From assembly GCA_965262425.1 (NCBI GenBank), contig OZ253536.1, positions 2,356,001 through 2,420,000 on the forward strand: 64,000 nt of DNA. Direction: 5' to 3'. How positions within the stretch are numbered: position 1 is the stretch's first letter; each line of letters begins with the position of its first letter. The translations under genes were made by a program, and so were the position numbers. The stretch is from CAZOZZ01 sp965262425. Its GTDB lineage: Bacteria > Acidobacteriota > Terriglobia > 20CM-2-55-15. Below the pieces are notes generated by a model. It was given only the letters and a program-made list of their open reading frames with translations, did no database searches and was not told the origin of the DNA. Shown one piece after another: positions 33,504 through 43,037 of the stretch.

Positions 33504-35455
33504 CGTGCGACAGTTCGGGCGCCGTGACCCTCGCTCTCCCACCTGAACGAATCTTCCGAACCAGGATGATCGAAGTACTCCTTGAACCACATTTCCAGAG
33601 TCAGCAGCGCCCAGATCAGGCGGGAGTGATCGCGACGTCCGGCCACATGGCTCTCGATCATGGACCGGACAAAGCTGCCCTCGAATAGACCCCGGCCTAA
33701 CGCCGTCGATGAAAGCAGGGTGTCTCTGGCAAAGGGCGCCAGGCCGGTCCGAAGCCACGGCGCCATTGGAGTCCCGAACCCCATCTTGGGTCGATCGAGG
33801 ATCCGGTCCGGAACCAGACCTTTCAAGGCCTTCTTGAGGATGTATTTGGACGTGTTGACGCCCCGCAGTTTCATGTGAAACGGGATCCGGGCTGCAAGCT
33901 CCACGAACTCGTGGTCGAGGAAGGGCGAACGGCCTTCGAGCGACACGGACATACTGTTGATGTCGACCTTGACCATCAGGTCGTCGGGCAGATACGTCCC
34001 GAAGTCGGCATAGAGCATCTGATCCATCATTTCACCCACGCCGGCTGCCTCAAACTGGCTCCGGACCAGGTCGTAGCTGTCCGTCGTCTCGACAAAATCG
34101 CGAAAATCTGAACTGTAGAGCTGAGGTTTGGTTTCATTGTCGAAGCAGTTGACGAAGTTGATGTACCTGTCGATCGGGCTGGCCGTAAGCTTTCGCCCGT
34201 ATCGGTACAGTTTGTGAAAGAGCGCCTTCTTTGTGGCCGAGGCGAGCAAGGCGGCGGCAGGAAGTCCGATGTACTTGTGGGGCAACATGAGCTTGTCGTA
34301 CCAGAGGGACATACGCAACAGGTTGTACCTCCTGTACCCGGCGAAGCATTCGTCGCCGCCATCCCCGTTCAGCGCCACGGTCACATGTTCCCGTGCCAGC
34401 TTGCACAAGTAATAGGTCGGCAACGCGCTGTCGTCGGCGTAGGGTTCCTCGAAGTGCCGGACGATCCGGGGCAGTTCGTCGATGGATCGGGATTTCACCT
34501 CGAATTCGGTGTGGTCCGTGTCGTATTTGCGTGCGACGATCCGCGCGTATTCCACTTCGCTGAAAGCGGCGTCGTCAAATCCAATAGAAAACGTCTTGAT
34601 GCGTTGACCAGACGCGCGGCTCATGAATGCGACGACGGCACTGGAATCAACGCCGCCCGAAAGAAAAGCGCCCACCGGAACGTCCGACACCATCCGAAGC
34701 CGAACCGATTCTTCCAGTTTGTCGCGGATCCGCTCGCACCATTCGTCCTCGGTCAACTGCAACTGCCGGGAGTAGTCGAGCTTCCAGTAGCGTTCCTTGT
34801 GAATCTTCCGGGTCGGTATGTGAATGCGAAGATAGTGACCGGGCTCCAGCTTCCGGATTCCCCGAAAACCAGTGAAAGGCGCCGGACAGTAGAAGTAAGT
34901 CAGGTAGTGGTGCAATGCCGTGTAGTCCGGCTTTCTTTCGTAATCGTTTTGCGTGAGTATAGCCTTCAATTCGGAAGAGAAAATGAAGACATCGTCGTCC
35001 AGGTAGTATTTGAAGGGTTTCTTTCCCATCCTGTCCCTGGCACAAAACATCGTCTGCTCTTTCTTGTCGTAAATGGCCAGCGCGAACATTCCCCGAAGGT
35101 GGTCGAGACATTTTTCCCGGTACTTGTCATAAAGAGCGAGGATGACCTCGGTATCCGTCTTCGACCGAAACGCGTATCCGTCCCTCTCGAGGTCGGCACG
35201 GCATTGCTGGAAGTTATAGATCTCGCCGTTGAAGACAATCCAGTAACGGTCCATGTAGCTCATCGGCTGCCGACCGAGAGGAGACAGATCGATGATCGCC
35301 AGGCGAGCCAATCCGAGCCCGACGGCGCCGTCGACGGAAACAAAAACACTCTCGTCGTCGGGACCTCGATGACGGATCGCCAGGTTCATTCGGGCGATAT
35401 CCTCCGCCTCGACCGGATCGGAGTTGAATCTAATTTTCCCGTTAATTCCGCACAT
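33500..35455 (-). CDS. asnB: Asparagine synthase (glutamine-hydrolysing), AsnB family
   Basis: 651 residues. It starts MCGINGKI, so Cys2 is the N-terminal nucleophile of the glutaminase domain (about 1-210: RHRGPDDES, FNGEIYNF). The synthetase domain has the ATP-pyrophosphatase loop FLSGGVDSSAVVAFM near residue 260 and NGDGGDECFAGYRRY. AsnB homologues in glycan clusters often amidate sugar acids rather than make free asparagine, and this gene sits between glycosyltransferases. That role is inference. It heads the minus-strand group and is transcribed away from the GT gene at 35647. Confidence 0.92.
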   Translation of the reverse strand: MCGINGKIRFNSDPVEAEDIARMNLAIRHRGPDDESVFVSVDGAVGLGLARLAIIDLSPLGRQPMSYMDRYWIVFNGEIYNFQQCRADLERDGYAFRSKTDTEVILALYDKYREKCLDHLRGMFALAIYDKKEQTMFCARDRMGKKPFKYYLDDDVFIFSSELKAILTQNDYERKPDYTALHHYLTYFYCPAPFTGFRGIRKLEPGHYLRIHIPTRKIHKERYWKLDYSRQLQLTEDEWCERIRDKLEESVRLRMVSDVPVGAFLSGGVDSSAVVAFMSRASGQRIKTFSIGFDDAAFSEVEYARIVARKYDTDHTEFEVKSRSIDELPRIVRHFEEPYADDSALPTYYLCKLAREHVTVALNGDGGDECFAGYRRYNLLRMSLWYDKLMLPHKYIGLPAAALLASATKKALFHKLYRYGRKLTASPIDRYINFVNCFDNETKPQLYSSDFRDFVETTDSYDLVRSQFEAAGVGEMMDQMLYADFGTYLPDDLMVKVDINSMSVSLEGRSPFLDHEFVELAARIPFHMKLRGVNTSKYILKKALKGLVPDRILDRPKMGFGTPMAPWLRTGLAPFARDTLLSSTALGRGLFEGSFVRSMIESHVAGRRDHSRLIWALLTLEMWFKEYFDHPGSEDSFRWESEGHGARTVAR

Positions 35456-35646
35456 TGCTGGCTATTGCCTACTCATTATTGGCTCGCTGCTCGCTGCTCG
35501 CTTCATCGCCAACGTGGCACATCGACAAAGCGAAGGAAAGAGCAAAATATCTGGATGAATCATTGTCCCGCGTTCAAAATATGATAGTTGTCCGGCGACT
35601 CGTGGTAGAAGTCAGGTGATCAAGCAGCCTGTGGTGGAACTCTACT

Positions 35647-36792
35647 TTGGCGAAAAAGCAGATATTTCACATCATCACCAAACTGGAACTGGGCGGAGCC
35701 CAGAAGAATACGCTGATGACCCTGGAGCTTCTGCCGCGAGGTCTCTACGATCTGGGCCTGATATCGGGATGCGACGGGCCAATGGACGAGGATGCGGAGC
35801 GCATTCCCGACGTTCGGGTGTACTGGGTGCCGTCGATGGTTCGCGAAGTCCGCGCCTGGAAAGATCTCAAGACACTGTGGAAGCTCTATTCGGTGATGCG
35901 CCGGGAGCGGCCGGACATCATTCACACGCATAGTTCGAAAGCCGGAATTCTAGGGCGCTGGGCCGGATGGGCCGCCGGGGTCCCCGTCATCATTCACACA
36001 GCGCATGGCTTCGGTTTCAATGATCGCCAGAGGGCGCTCGTCCGCGGCTTCTATGTCTGGATGGAACGGGCAACGTACTACGTGACAACCCGGTTCGTCG
36101 TCGTTTCGCTCTCGAACGCACGAACAGGCGAAGCGTATCGGATTTTTAAGGCAGGTCAATGGGTGTTGTGCCGTTCCGCTATTTCTCTGGATGAGTTCAT
36201 GGTCCCCGCTCCCCGGCGGGCCAGCCTCGCCGAGTGGGGCGTCGCCCCGAACAAGGTCGTCGTGGGAATGGTGGCTTGTTTCAAGCCCCAGAAATCTCCC
36301 GTAGATTTCGTGGAGGTCGCGGCAGGAGTTCTTCGCGAAAGAGACGACGTCCACTTCGTCATGATCGGCGACGGGGAGCTCCGGGACGAAATCGAGGACA
36401 AGATCGCAGAAAGCGGGATCGGCGCCGACATCACCCTGCTCGGGTGGCGGCGGGACATGCCGGAGGTGTATCGGAACCTGGACGTGCTCGTGCTCACCTC
36501 CTTGTGGGAAGGCCTTCCGCGTGTCTTCGCCGAAGCGATGGCCAACCGGTTGCCGATCGTGGCGACGGATGTCGACGGCGCAAGCGAAGCAATCATCGAC
36601 GGGAAGACCGGGTATCTGCATCAGCCGCACGACATCGAAGGCATGACCCGGTCGGTCCTGAGACTGGTTTCCGCACCCGAAGAAAGGCGATCGATGGGAG
36701 AAGAGGGCCGGTCCAGGGTGATCGAGTTCGAGATCGGCACTTCACAGTCCAAGCTTGAAGAAACATACCGGGAATGTCTGGCGGCCCTATGA
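35647..36792 (+). CDS. Glycosyltransferase, GT4 family
   Basis: 381 residues from a TTG start (LAKKQIFHIITKLELGGAQKN). N-terminal acceptor domain with THSSKAGILGRWAGWAAGVPVIIHTAHGFG; C-terminal donor domain with VVVGMVACFKPQKSPVDFVEVA and LTSLWEGLPRVFAEAMANRLPIVATDVDGASEAI. The THSSKAGIIGR and HTVHGF-type motifs resemble glycosyltransferases acting early on undecaprenyl-linked sugars. It overlaps the WecA-like gene by ATGA, consistent with successive steps. The 190-base gap before it has only low-information text (repeated GCTCGCT). Confidence 0.9.
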   Translation: MAKKQIFHIITKLELGGAQKNTLMTLELLPRGLYDLGLISGCDGPMDEDAERIPDVRVYWVPSMVREVRAWKDLKTLWKLYSVMRRERPDIIHTHSSKAGILGRWAGWAAGVPVIIHTAHGFGFNDRQRALVRGFYVWMERATYYVTTRFVVVSLSNARTGEAYRIFKAGQWVLCRSAISLDEFMVPAPRRASLAEWGVAPNKVVVGMVACFKPQKSPVDFVEVAAGVLRERDDVHFVMIGDGELRDEIEDKIAESGIGADITLLGWRRDMPEVYRNLDVLVLTSLWEGLPRVFAEAMANRLPIVATDVDGASEAIIDGKTGYLHQPHDIEGMTRSVLRLVSAPEERRSMGEEGRSRVIEFEIGTSQSKLEETYRECLAAL

Positions 36793-37847
36793 TGACCTTG
36801 CTCGCTGCAGTTCTGCTCAGTTCGGTGTTCGGCCTCTATTGGACACCCGTGATGAGAAAGGCGGCTCTTCAACTGGACATTGTCGACCGTCCCGACGGCC
36901 AGCTGAAAGAACAGGAGTCGGCCATCCCGTACCTTGGCGGCCTGGCGATCTTCATCTCGTTCCTGCTGACCATCGGCGTTCTCACGGAGTTTGAGCAGGA
37001 AATCCTGGGTCTCCTGCTTGCCGGAACAATCGTCCTGATGGTCGGACTGATCGACGACTTTGGCGTGATCACGGTGTCCCAGAAACTTCTGGGCCAGACA
37101 CTGGCGGCTCTGGTCCTGGTGAAGTCGGGTATCTTTATCAAACTGGAATTCGTACCACTGTGGGCCGCACTCCCGCTCACGGTTCTCTGGATCCTGGCCG
37201 TGACGAACGCTTTCAACATCATCGACGTTCTTGACGGGCAGGCGGCAGGCGTTGCCGCGATCTCGTCGATAGTCATCGGCGTGGCGAACCTCATGGCCGG
37301 ACGGGACTCGTTTGCCCTGCTGTGCTTCGTTCTTGCGGGCGCGACGTTGGGTTTCCTGCGACACAATTTCTACCCGGCGCGGATCTACCTGGGTGACGCG
37401 GGCGCCTTGTTCCTGGGCTTCATGCTGGCTTCCCTGTCAATGAACGCGGGTTACACCAGAGTCAATCTACTGGCGGCAATCAGCCCCGTGCTGATCCTGG
37501 GCGTCCCGATTTTTGATACGACGCTGGTCATGTTTGTCCGGTGGAGAAAGGGCCTGCCGATAACCCGTGGCAGCCCGGATCACTTTGCCTTGCGGCTACG
37601 CAAGTTGAACCTCTCGGTCCGGCAGACCGCAATCGTCACGTACGGCGCCACGGCGGCACTTGGCGCAATCGCACTCCTGATGAGTCGGCTTCAGCTGGTC
37701 TGGGCCGCCACGCTGCTGCTTGGAACGATGTCGGCCGGACTGATCGCGGCCTACCTGCTGATCAAGGTGGATGTCGGCCCGACTCCTTCGACAAAGCCGG
37801 GATCTGTTTACCCCGACACCTCGGAATCGCGCAATCCGTCTCTCTGA
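36789..37847 (+). CDS. WecA/MraY-family undecaprenyl-phosphate sugar-1-phosphate transferase
   Basis: Start at ATG 36789, overlapping the GT stop as ATGA; 352 residues, about 10-11 transmembrane helices. Catalytic motifs are in place: VGLIDDFGVI (the adjacent Asp pair), NAFNIIDVLDGQAAG, and YLGDAGALFLGF. It transfers a sugar-1-phosphate from a UDP-sugar to undecaprenyl phosphate, starting the lipid-linked glycan. It is the likely initiating enzyme for the surface polysaccharide whose other genes surround it. Confidence 0.92.
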   Translation: MMTLLAAVLLSSVFGLYWTPVMRKAALQLDIVDRPDGQLKEQESAIPYLGGLAIFISFLLTIGVLTEFEQEILGLLLAGTIVLMVGLIDDFGVITVSQKLLGQTLAALVLVKSGIFIKLEFVPLWAALPLTVLWILAVTNAFNIIDVLDGQAAGVAAISSIVIGVANLMAGRDSFALLCFVLAGATLGFLRHNFYPARIYLGDAGALFLGFMLASLSMNAGYTRVNLLAAISPVLILGVPIFDTTLVMFVRWRKGLPITRGSPDHFALRLRKLNLSVRQTAIVTYGATAALGAIALLMSRLQLVWAATLLLGTMSAGLIAAYLLIKVDVGPTPSTKPGSVYPDTSESRNPSL

Positions 37848-37851
37848 GCCC

Positions 37852-39165
37852 ATGGAAAAGATCGTTGTCATCGGTGGAGGACTGGCCGGCCTGAGCGGCG
37901 GCTTTCACCTCCAGGAGTTCGAACCGCTGGTCTTCGAGAAAGAGGACAGGGTTGGAGGGATCTGCAGGTCGTTCGTTCAGGACGGGTTTACGTTCGACGT
38001 CACGGGCCACCTGATCCATCTGAAGGATCCCTACACGCAGGAATTGATCGACCGGATCCTTCCCGATACCCTGACCAGGATGGAGCGGCGGGCCGCGATC
38101 TACTCGAAGGCCACGTTGACGCCATATCCCTTTCAGGCGAACACGCACGGGCTCCCCCCTGAAGTCGTCAAAGAATGCCTGATGGGCTTCATCGAAAGCA
38201 TTGGCAGCAATCCGATTGCTTCGGACAACTTCAAGGAATGGACGCTGAAGACATTTGGGACCGGCATCGCCAACCACTTCATGCTTCCCTACAACGAGAA
38301 ATTCTGGAAGACAGACCTGGCCGGGATCACCTCCGATTGGGTGAGCTGGTCGATCCCCAAACCGAGCCTCGAAGAGGTCGTCAACGGAGCGCTGGGACTG
38401 ACGAACGAACGCATGGGGTACAACCCCAGTTTTTCTTACCCGAAGGGCGGCGGCATCGATTGCCTGCCCAACGCACTGGCCGCGCCTCTCGGCAATATCC
38501 ATACCGGATGCCGGCTTGAATCGATCGATCCACGGGGCAAAGTCGTCCGGTTTGCCGACGGCCGGGAGGAAGTCTACGATTACCTGCTCACAACGATCCC
38601 CCTCCCGATGGTCTACCGGCTGCTGAGCGACTGCCCCGACAAGCTCACCGCCGCAGCCGAACGACTTCGGGCCATTTCAGTTCTGGACATCAATCTTGGC
38701 GTCGATCGTCCGAACGTGTCGGAGAAACATTGGATCTACTTCCCCGAAGACAGGTTCGTTTTCTCCCGGGTCGGGTTCCCTGCGAACTTTTCGGCTGCCG
38801 TCGCACCGAAAGGCACGTCGTCCATGTATGTCGAGATCACCCACGCGCCGGGCAACGGTCCGGACACCGAGCAAGCTTACGAACGGGTACTCGAGGACCT
38901 CGAGAAATGCGGCATCCTCGAGCCGGGCGACAGGATCCTGACCCGCCACACTATCGACATCCCATGCGCCTACGTCATCTTCGACACGCACCGACAGACC
39001 CACGTGGCGGACCTCACCGGATACCTGGAATCACTGGATATTTTCACCGCGGGCCGCTACGGAAAGTGGGACTACTATTCGATGGAAGACTCGATCCTGA
39101 GTGGGCGCGGGGCAGCCGAGGACATTCGGAAACTCATTCGGGGGAAGAGCGTCACGGTGAGCTAA
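37852..39165 (+). CDS. FAD-dependent oxidoreductase, UDP-galactopyranose mutase/protoporphyrinogen oxidase-like
   Basis: ATG at 37852, four bases after the WecA-like stop; 437 residues. It begins KIVVIGGGLAGLSGG (FAD dinucleotide loop), then EKEDRVGGICRSF and DVTGHLIHLKDPYT, as in NAD(P)-binding amine-oxidase-like proteins. The stretch HFMLPYNEKFWKTDLAGITSDWV is shared with proteins annotated as UDP-galactopyranose mutase or amine oxidase in polysaccharide clusters. It may alter a sugar nucleotide (such as ring contraction), but the exact reaction is not readable. It converges with the next glycosyltransferase gene, 3 bases apart. Confidence 0.85.
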   Translation: MEKIVVIGGGLAGLSGGFHLQEFEPLVFEKEDRVGGICRSFVQDGFTFDVTGHLIHLKDPYTQELIDRILPDTLTRMERRAAIYSKATLTPYPFQANTHGLPPEVVKECLMGFIESIGSNPIASDNFKEWTLKTFGTGIANHFMLPYNEKFWKTDLAGITSDWVSWSIPKPSLEEVVNGALGLTNERMGYNPSFSYPKGGGIDCLPNALAAPLGNIHTGCRLESIDPRGKVVRFADGREEVYDYLLTTIPLPMVYRLLSDCPDKLTAAAERLRAISVLDINLGVDRPNVSEKHWIYFPEDRFVFSRVGFPANFSAAVAPKGTSSMYVEITHAPGNGPDTEQAYERVLEDLEKCGILEPGDRILTRHTIDIPCAYVIFDTHRQTHVADLTGYLESLDIFTAGRYGKWDYYSMEDSILSGRGAAEDIRKLIRGKSVTVS

Positions 39166-39168
39166 GGG

Positions 39169-40305
39169 TCAGTTCGACACCAGTCCTTCGTACAACTCCT
39201 CATATTGCCTGGCGATCGATGCCAGGCTGAAGGACGCCTCGATCCTCCGACGCGCGGACAGACCCAATTCGACCCGGGCTTCGGCGCTCATTTCGTATAG
39301 CTGGCCCCAGGCGTCGGCCAGGGCCTCCGGATCGCGGATCGGCACCACGCGTCCGGTATCGCCGACTAGAATGGCCGCATCGCCGACATCGGTCGTCACC
39401 CCTGGCACACCGCTGGCCATCGCTTCCCCGATACAGTTGGGAAAGCCTTCGGCGGTTGAAGACAGCGACAGGATGTCCATACCGGCAATGACGGCTTCGA
39501 TGTCTTCCCTCTCCCCGAGAAGGTCGACTGATCCGGACAGGCCCAGATCGTGGATCAACGCTATCAACGTCTGATTGTCCTTATCGATCCCGCCCCCGGC
39601 AAGGACGAAGCGGACATCTGCCTTCCTGAGTCGGGCGGCAGCTTCAAGAAAAGTCCGGTGGTCCTTCATCGGATCGAATCTGGCGACCAGGCCAATCAAA
39701 AACGAATCCTGGGCTCCAATCTGCTGCCGAAGCCGGACCCTGGCTCCCGAATCGGGCCGAAACCGGTCGAGGTCGAAGCCGTTCCGAATCAGCTTCCAAC
39801 GACGGGGACGAAAATTCAGACTCTCATGCAGTTTCCTCCCGGCCTCGGAATTGACCACAACGACGTCGGGATACCCTGACAGCCATGACAGGGAACTGAG
39901 GACGAGTCTGGACACCGGCGAATACCGGGTCATGTCCATTTCCGAAGTCCGAATGTTCCAGGCACATACCGGCACCCGCGACATCCGGGCGGCCACCAGC
40001 CCCAACAAATCCGCATGGTACAACCAGCTCTGCAACACGTCGGGACGTTCGCTTCTTAGCAGCCGGAGCAGGCGAATCAGACCCAACGGGTTGGGCACGC
40101 CTCGGCCAACTCCAAGCGAAAACACGGGGATACCCATGGCTTCGAGTTCGGATCGTCGGGGCCCCCCGTCCTGCAGTGAGACGACCACACTCTCGAAACG
40201 CTTCCGATTCATGCTTCGAAGCAGGTTGACGAGCATCATCTGCGAACCTGCAAGATCCAGCCCGGTGATGAGATGCAGGATTTTGATCCGGGGAAGTTTA
40301 GTCAT
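39169..40305 (-). CDS. Glycosyltransferase, GT4 family
   Basis: 378 residues, GT-B fold. N-terminal ILHLITGLDLAGSQMMLVNLL, QSWLYHADLLGLVAARMSRVPVCAWNIR, and donor-domain FLIGLVARFDPMKDHRTFLEAAARL and SLSSTAEGFPNCIGEAMASGVPGVTTDVGDAA. Retaining GT4 type. The reverse orientation to the previous genes means its own promoter, divergent from the DUF3500 gene. Likely one of at least three chain-extending transferases of this cluster. Confidence 0.9.
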   Translation of the reverse strand: MTKLPRIKILHLITGLDLAGSQMMLVNLLRSMNRKRFESVVVSLQDGGPRRSELEAMGIPVFSLGVGRGVPNPLGLIRLLRLLRSERPDVLQSWLYHADLLGLVAARMSRVPVCAWNIRTSEMDMTRYSPVSRLVLSSLSWLSGYPDVVVVNSEAGRKLHESLNFRPRRWKLIRNGFDLDRFRPDSGARVRLRQQIGAQDSFLIGLVARFDPMKDHRTFLEAAARLRKADVRFVLAGGGIDKDNQTLIALIHDLGLSGSVDLLGEREDIEAVIAGMDILSLSSTAEGFPNCIGEAMASGVPGVTTDVGDAAILVGDTGRVVPIRDPEALADAWGQLYEMSAEARVELGLSARRRIEASFSLASIARQYEELYEGLVSN

Positions 40306-40308
40306 AGG

Positions 40309-40338
40309 TTGAGCATCGCATCGGTTTTCGAGTATATT
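40309..40338 (+). promoter_or_regulatory. Sigma-70-type promoter of the DUF3500 gene
   Basis: TTGAGC (40309-40314), an 18-base spacer and TATATT (40333-40338) lie just upstream of a clear ribosome binding site GGAGG (40351-40355), 6 bases before the ATG. The predicted start is near 40345. Confidence 0.5.
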
Positions 40339-40361
40339 CGTTCTCCATCCGGAGGCAAAAC

Positions 40362-41390
40362 ATGAGGCAAATCAAAAGAGTGGCTGTGATACTCGTCTGC
40401 TTGATCGCATCGGGCACAACAGCGTACTACCAGGCACAAAGCGTGCCTGCGATGACCACAACCGTGAACGCGTTCCTCGCATCGCTGTCACCAGCGCAGC
40501 GAAATCAGGCGACCTTCGAATTTACGGACGAAGAACGTCTCAACTGGCATTTCATTCCTCGAGTACGAAACGGGTTGCCCTTGAAGGAAATGGAGCCCTA
40601 CCAGAGACAGTTTGCTCAGGGCATGCTGGTGTCCGGACTCAGCCAACAAGGCTACATCAAGGCGACCACGATCATGAGCCTGGAAAAGGTGCTCTATGAT
40701 ATCGAGGGTGGAAGACGGACACGGGATCCGCAGGATTACTATTTCAGCGTCTTTGGCACGCCGTCGGACACGGGAACGTGGGCCTGGCGAGTCGAGGGGC
40801 ATCACCTCTCGGTGAACTTCTCCATCGATGACGGCAAGGTGGCCGCCTCGACCCCCTCGTTCTTTGGAGCAAACCCGGCCGAGGTCAAGGAAGGGCCCCT
40901 GAAAGGCCTGCGCCCACTGGGCCGTGAAGAGGATCTGGGCCGCGAACTTCTGGCCGCCCTCGATTCAAGTCAAAGGCAATCGGTCATGATCGCGCCCGAA
41001 GCACCCGACGACATTCTAATGCGTCCGGAACAGTCCGAGCCAGAACCGCCCAAAGGCGTCGCGGCAGCGGACATGACCCCGGATCAGAGGGAAATACTGT
41101 TCAACATCGTCCGTGAGTACACCGGCAACATGTCACCCGAAGAGGCCGCCAAGGCCGTCGAGACCATCCGGGAAGCAGGTGTCGACCAAATCCATTTCGC
41201 TTGGGCGGGCAGCAACATGCGTGGCGAAGGACACTACTACCGAGTACAAGGTCCCACGTTCATCATCGAATACGACAACATTCAGAACAGCGCCAACCAC
41301 ATCCATTCGGTCTGGCGAGACCTGACAAACGACTTCGGCGCCGATCTTCTGTCCATGCATTACAAGGCAGCGCACAGGAGAGCGGAATAG
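40362..41390 (+). CDS. DUF3500 family protein with signal peptide
   Basis: 342 residues with a signal peptide (MRQIKRVAVILVCLIASGTTAYYQAQ). DUF3500 features: an N-terminal FLASLSPAQRNQATFEFTDEERLNWHFIPR, then WAWRVEGHHLSVNFSI, and SFFGANPAEVKEGPLKGLRPLGREEDLGRELL; the C-terminal GHYYRVQGPTFIIEYDN and HIHSVWRD repeat the fold. Function unknown; the family is found in exported proteins of varied bacteria. A strong GGAGG site at the ATG and an upstream promoter suggest it is expressed alone. Confidence 0.9.
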   Translation: MRQIKRVAVILVCLIASGTTAYYQAQSVPAMTTTVNAFLASLSPAQRNQATFEFTDEERLNWHFIPRVRNGLPLKEMEPYQRQFAQGMLVSGLSQQGYIKATTIMSLEKVLYDIEGGRRTRDPQDYYFSVFGTPSDTGTWAWRVEGHHLSVNFSIDDGKVAASTPSFFGANPAEVKEGPLKGLRPLGREEDLGRELLAALDSSQRQSVMIAPEAPDDILMRPEQSEPEPPKGVAAADMTPDQREILFNIVREYTGNMSPEEAAKAVETIREAGVDQIHFAWAGSNMRGEGHYYRVQGPTFIIEYDNIQNSANHIHSVWRDLTNDFGADLLSMHYKAAHRRAE

Positions 41391-41456
41391 TAGGGAAAGT
41401 GGTTAGGGGTTAGGGGTTAGTTTTCGGACCAAGAGTTAGAAAACGTAGCTGTAAAA

Positions 41457-41547
41457 CGTGTGCGGGTGGCCGTCCCTGGCCACCCGCCAGGTAAGCGGCA
41501 AATTCCGGCTTAGCGGCGGGCGCCCACGGAGGGACGCCCCGACACGC
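41457..41547. repeat. Palindromic repeat, family C (copy 2)
   Basis: Reverse orientation relative to 17058-17187. It ends GACGCCCCGACACGC at 41547 and contains GCGGGCGCCCACGGAGGGAC at about 41516-41535 and GCGGGTGGCCGTCCCTGGCC near its left end. The interior is shorter and unlike copy 1. The neighbouring 41403-41420 has GGTTAGGGGTTAGGGGTTAG, plain drift text. The 226-base gap holds no gene. Confidence 0.7.
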
Positions 41548-41616
41548 ATGCCTGCCCCCCACGGCGGCGCAGCCGCCAACTAAGCACTGACCACTAACCA
41601 CTTCCCCATCCCCCCA

Positions 41617-43002
41617 TCACTTCCCATTCGTCTTCACATTGAACTTCTTAATATAGTGTCTGAACGAGCGGTAGGGTATGCCCAGCAATTCGGCGGCTTT
41701 CACCTGAACTCCGTTGGTCCTGCGAAGGGCTTCTTCGAAGTAGTCTTTCTGGAGCCCTTCGACGTAGGACTCCAGATCCAAGCCTCCCGGAGGTATCACC
41801 GGAGCGGTCTTGTTGCGGGAGATTCCCGACAACCGGCTCAAGATGTGTTCTGCCGATAGTTGGTTGGAACTTTCGAGGATGAACGCGCGTTCCAACGCAT
41901 TTTCGAGTTCCCTCACGTTGCCGGGCCAATCATAGGCTTCAAGTTTTCGAAACGCCCCTTCGGCGATACTCTCAATCTTCTTTCCCATCGACCGGTTGAG
42001 CCGATCGAGAAAGTGGTTGGCCAGCAGCGGTATGTCCTCCAACCGGTGCCGGAGAGGTGCGACCTCGAGTGGGATGACACTGATGCGGTAGAACAGGTCC
42101 TCTCTGAACCGACTTTCCGACACCATGGCCGAGAGATCCTGATTCGTCGCGGATATGATCCGGACATCGATCGGGATTTCGTCGTTTCCCCCGACGCGGC
42201 GAATCGTCCTCTCCTGCAAAACCCGTAGCAACTTGACTTGCATCGCGGGACTGGTTTCGCCTACCTCATCCAGAAAAATCGTACCCTCCGCCGCGACCTC
42301 GAAAAGCCCCTTGCGATCACGGTCGGCACCCGTGAACGCGCCTTTGACGTAACCAAACAGCTCAGATTCCAACAAGGTCTCCGTGAGGGCGCCGCAGTTT
42401 ACAGACGTGAAGGTACGTTCCGCCCTCGGGCTGGCCAGGTGGATCGCCTTGGCAACCAGCTCTTTGCCCGTACCACTTTCCCCCGTTATGAGGATCGTGC
42501 TGTGGGTCTCTCCGACGACCGCGATCATGCGAAACAATTCCTGCATCGTTTCGCTCCGGCCGATCAGGCTTCCCATACCGTGCTGTTTCTTGAACTCCCG
42601 CTTGAGATAGGTATTCTCCTCGCGGAGACGCCGTTCCTCCAGCGCCCTCTCGATGATGTGGCGCAGCTCTTCCATGAAATTATCGGTCTTCAGGATGTAG
42701 TCAAACGCTCCCATCTTGAGAGCCTGAATGGCCGTCTCAGTCGTGGCGAACGCGGTCAGGAGGATGAATGTCACCGCTACATTTTCGGATCGTACAAGGC
42801 GGAGAAGATCGATCCCGGTCATGTCCGGCATTTTGATGTCGGACACGACGACGTCGTAAGCATCCTTTCGTATGTATTCCAGCCCTTCCTCGCCGCTCCC
42901 GGCGGTCGTCACCTCGAAACCCTCTCTCTTCAGAAAGATCTGAAGCATTTCCCGTATGGAAAGCTCGTCGTCGATGACAAGAATTTTCGATCTCTGGCTC
43001 AT
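41617..43002 (-). CDS. pilR: Sigma-54-dependent response regulator PilR
   Basis: Start at ATG 43002 (MSQRSKILVIDDE), after nine weaker upstream codons; 461 residues. The receiver domain (1-120) has the phospho-acceptor in VVVSDIKMPDMTG. The central AAA+ domain (about 140-370) has Walker A GESGTGKE, the sigma-54 contact loop GAFTGA, Walker B TIFLDEVGE and the R-finger region. The C-terminal Fis-type helix-turn-helix ends LLGIPYRSFRHYIKKFN. The pair with the PilS-like kinase 35 bases upstream and the linked pilC and pilB identify it as PilR, an activator of pilin transcription. Its target may be the sigma-54 site at 13317. Confidence 0.92.
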   Translation of the reverse strand: MSQRSKILVIDDELSIREMLQIFLKREGFEVTTAGSGEEGLEYIRKDAYDVVVSDIKMPDMTGIDLLRLVRSENVAVTFILLTAFATTETAIQALKMGAFDYILKTDNFMEELRHIIERALEERRLREENTYLKREFKKQHGMGSLIGRSETMQELFRMIAVVGETHSTILITGESGTGKELVAKAIHLASPRAERTFTSVNCGALTETLLESELFGYVKGAFTGADRDRKGLFEVAAEGTIFLDEVGETSPAMQVKLLRVLQERTIRRVGGNDEIPIDVRIISATNQDLSAMVSESRFREDLFYRISVIPLEVAPLRHRLEDIPLLANHFLDRLNRSMGKKIESIAEGAFRKLEAYDWPGNVRELENALERAFILESSNQLSAEHILSRLSGISRNKTAPVIPPGGLDLESYVEGLQKDYFEEALRRTNGVQVKAAELLGIPYRSFRHYIKKFNVKTNGK

Positions 43003-43037
43003 ATTGGATTCGACATAGGATTCAGCCAAGGAACAGG

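Noticed and set aside
41403..41420. Telomere-like TTAGGGG units
   Set aside because: Three short units in a bacterial intergenic gap, part of simple drift text also seen at 41580-41600 as its complement. No terminal structure.
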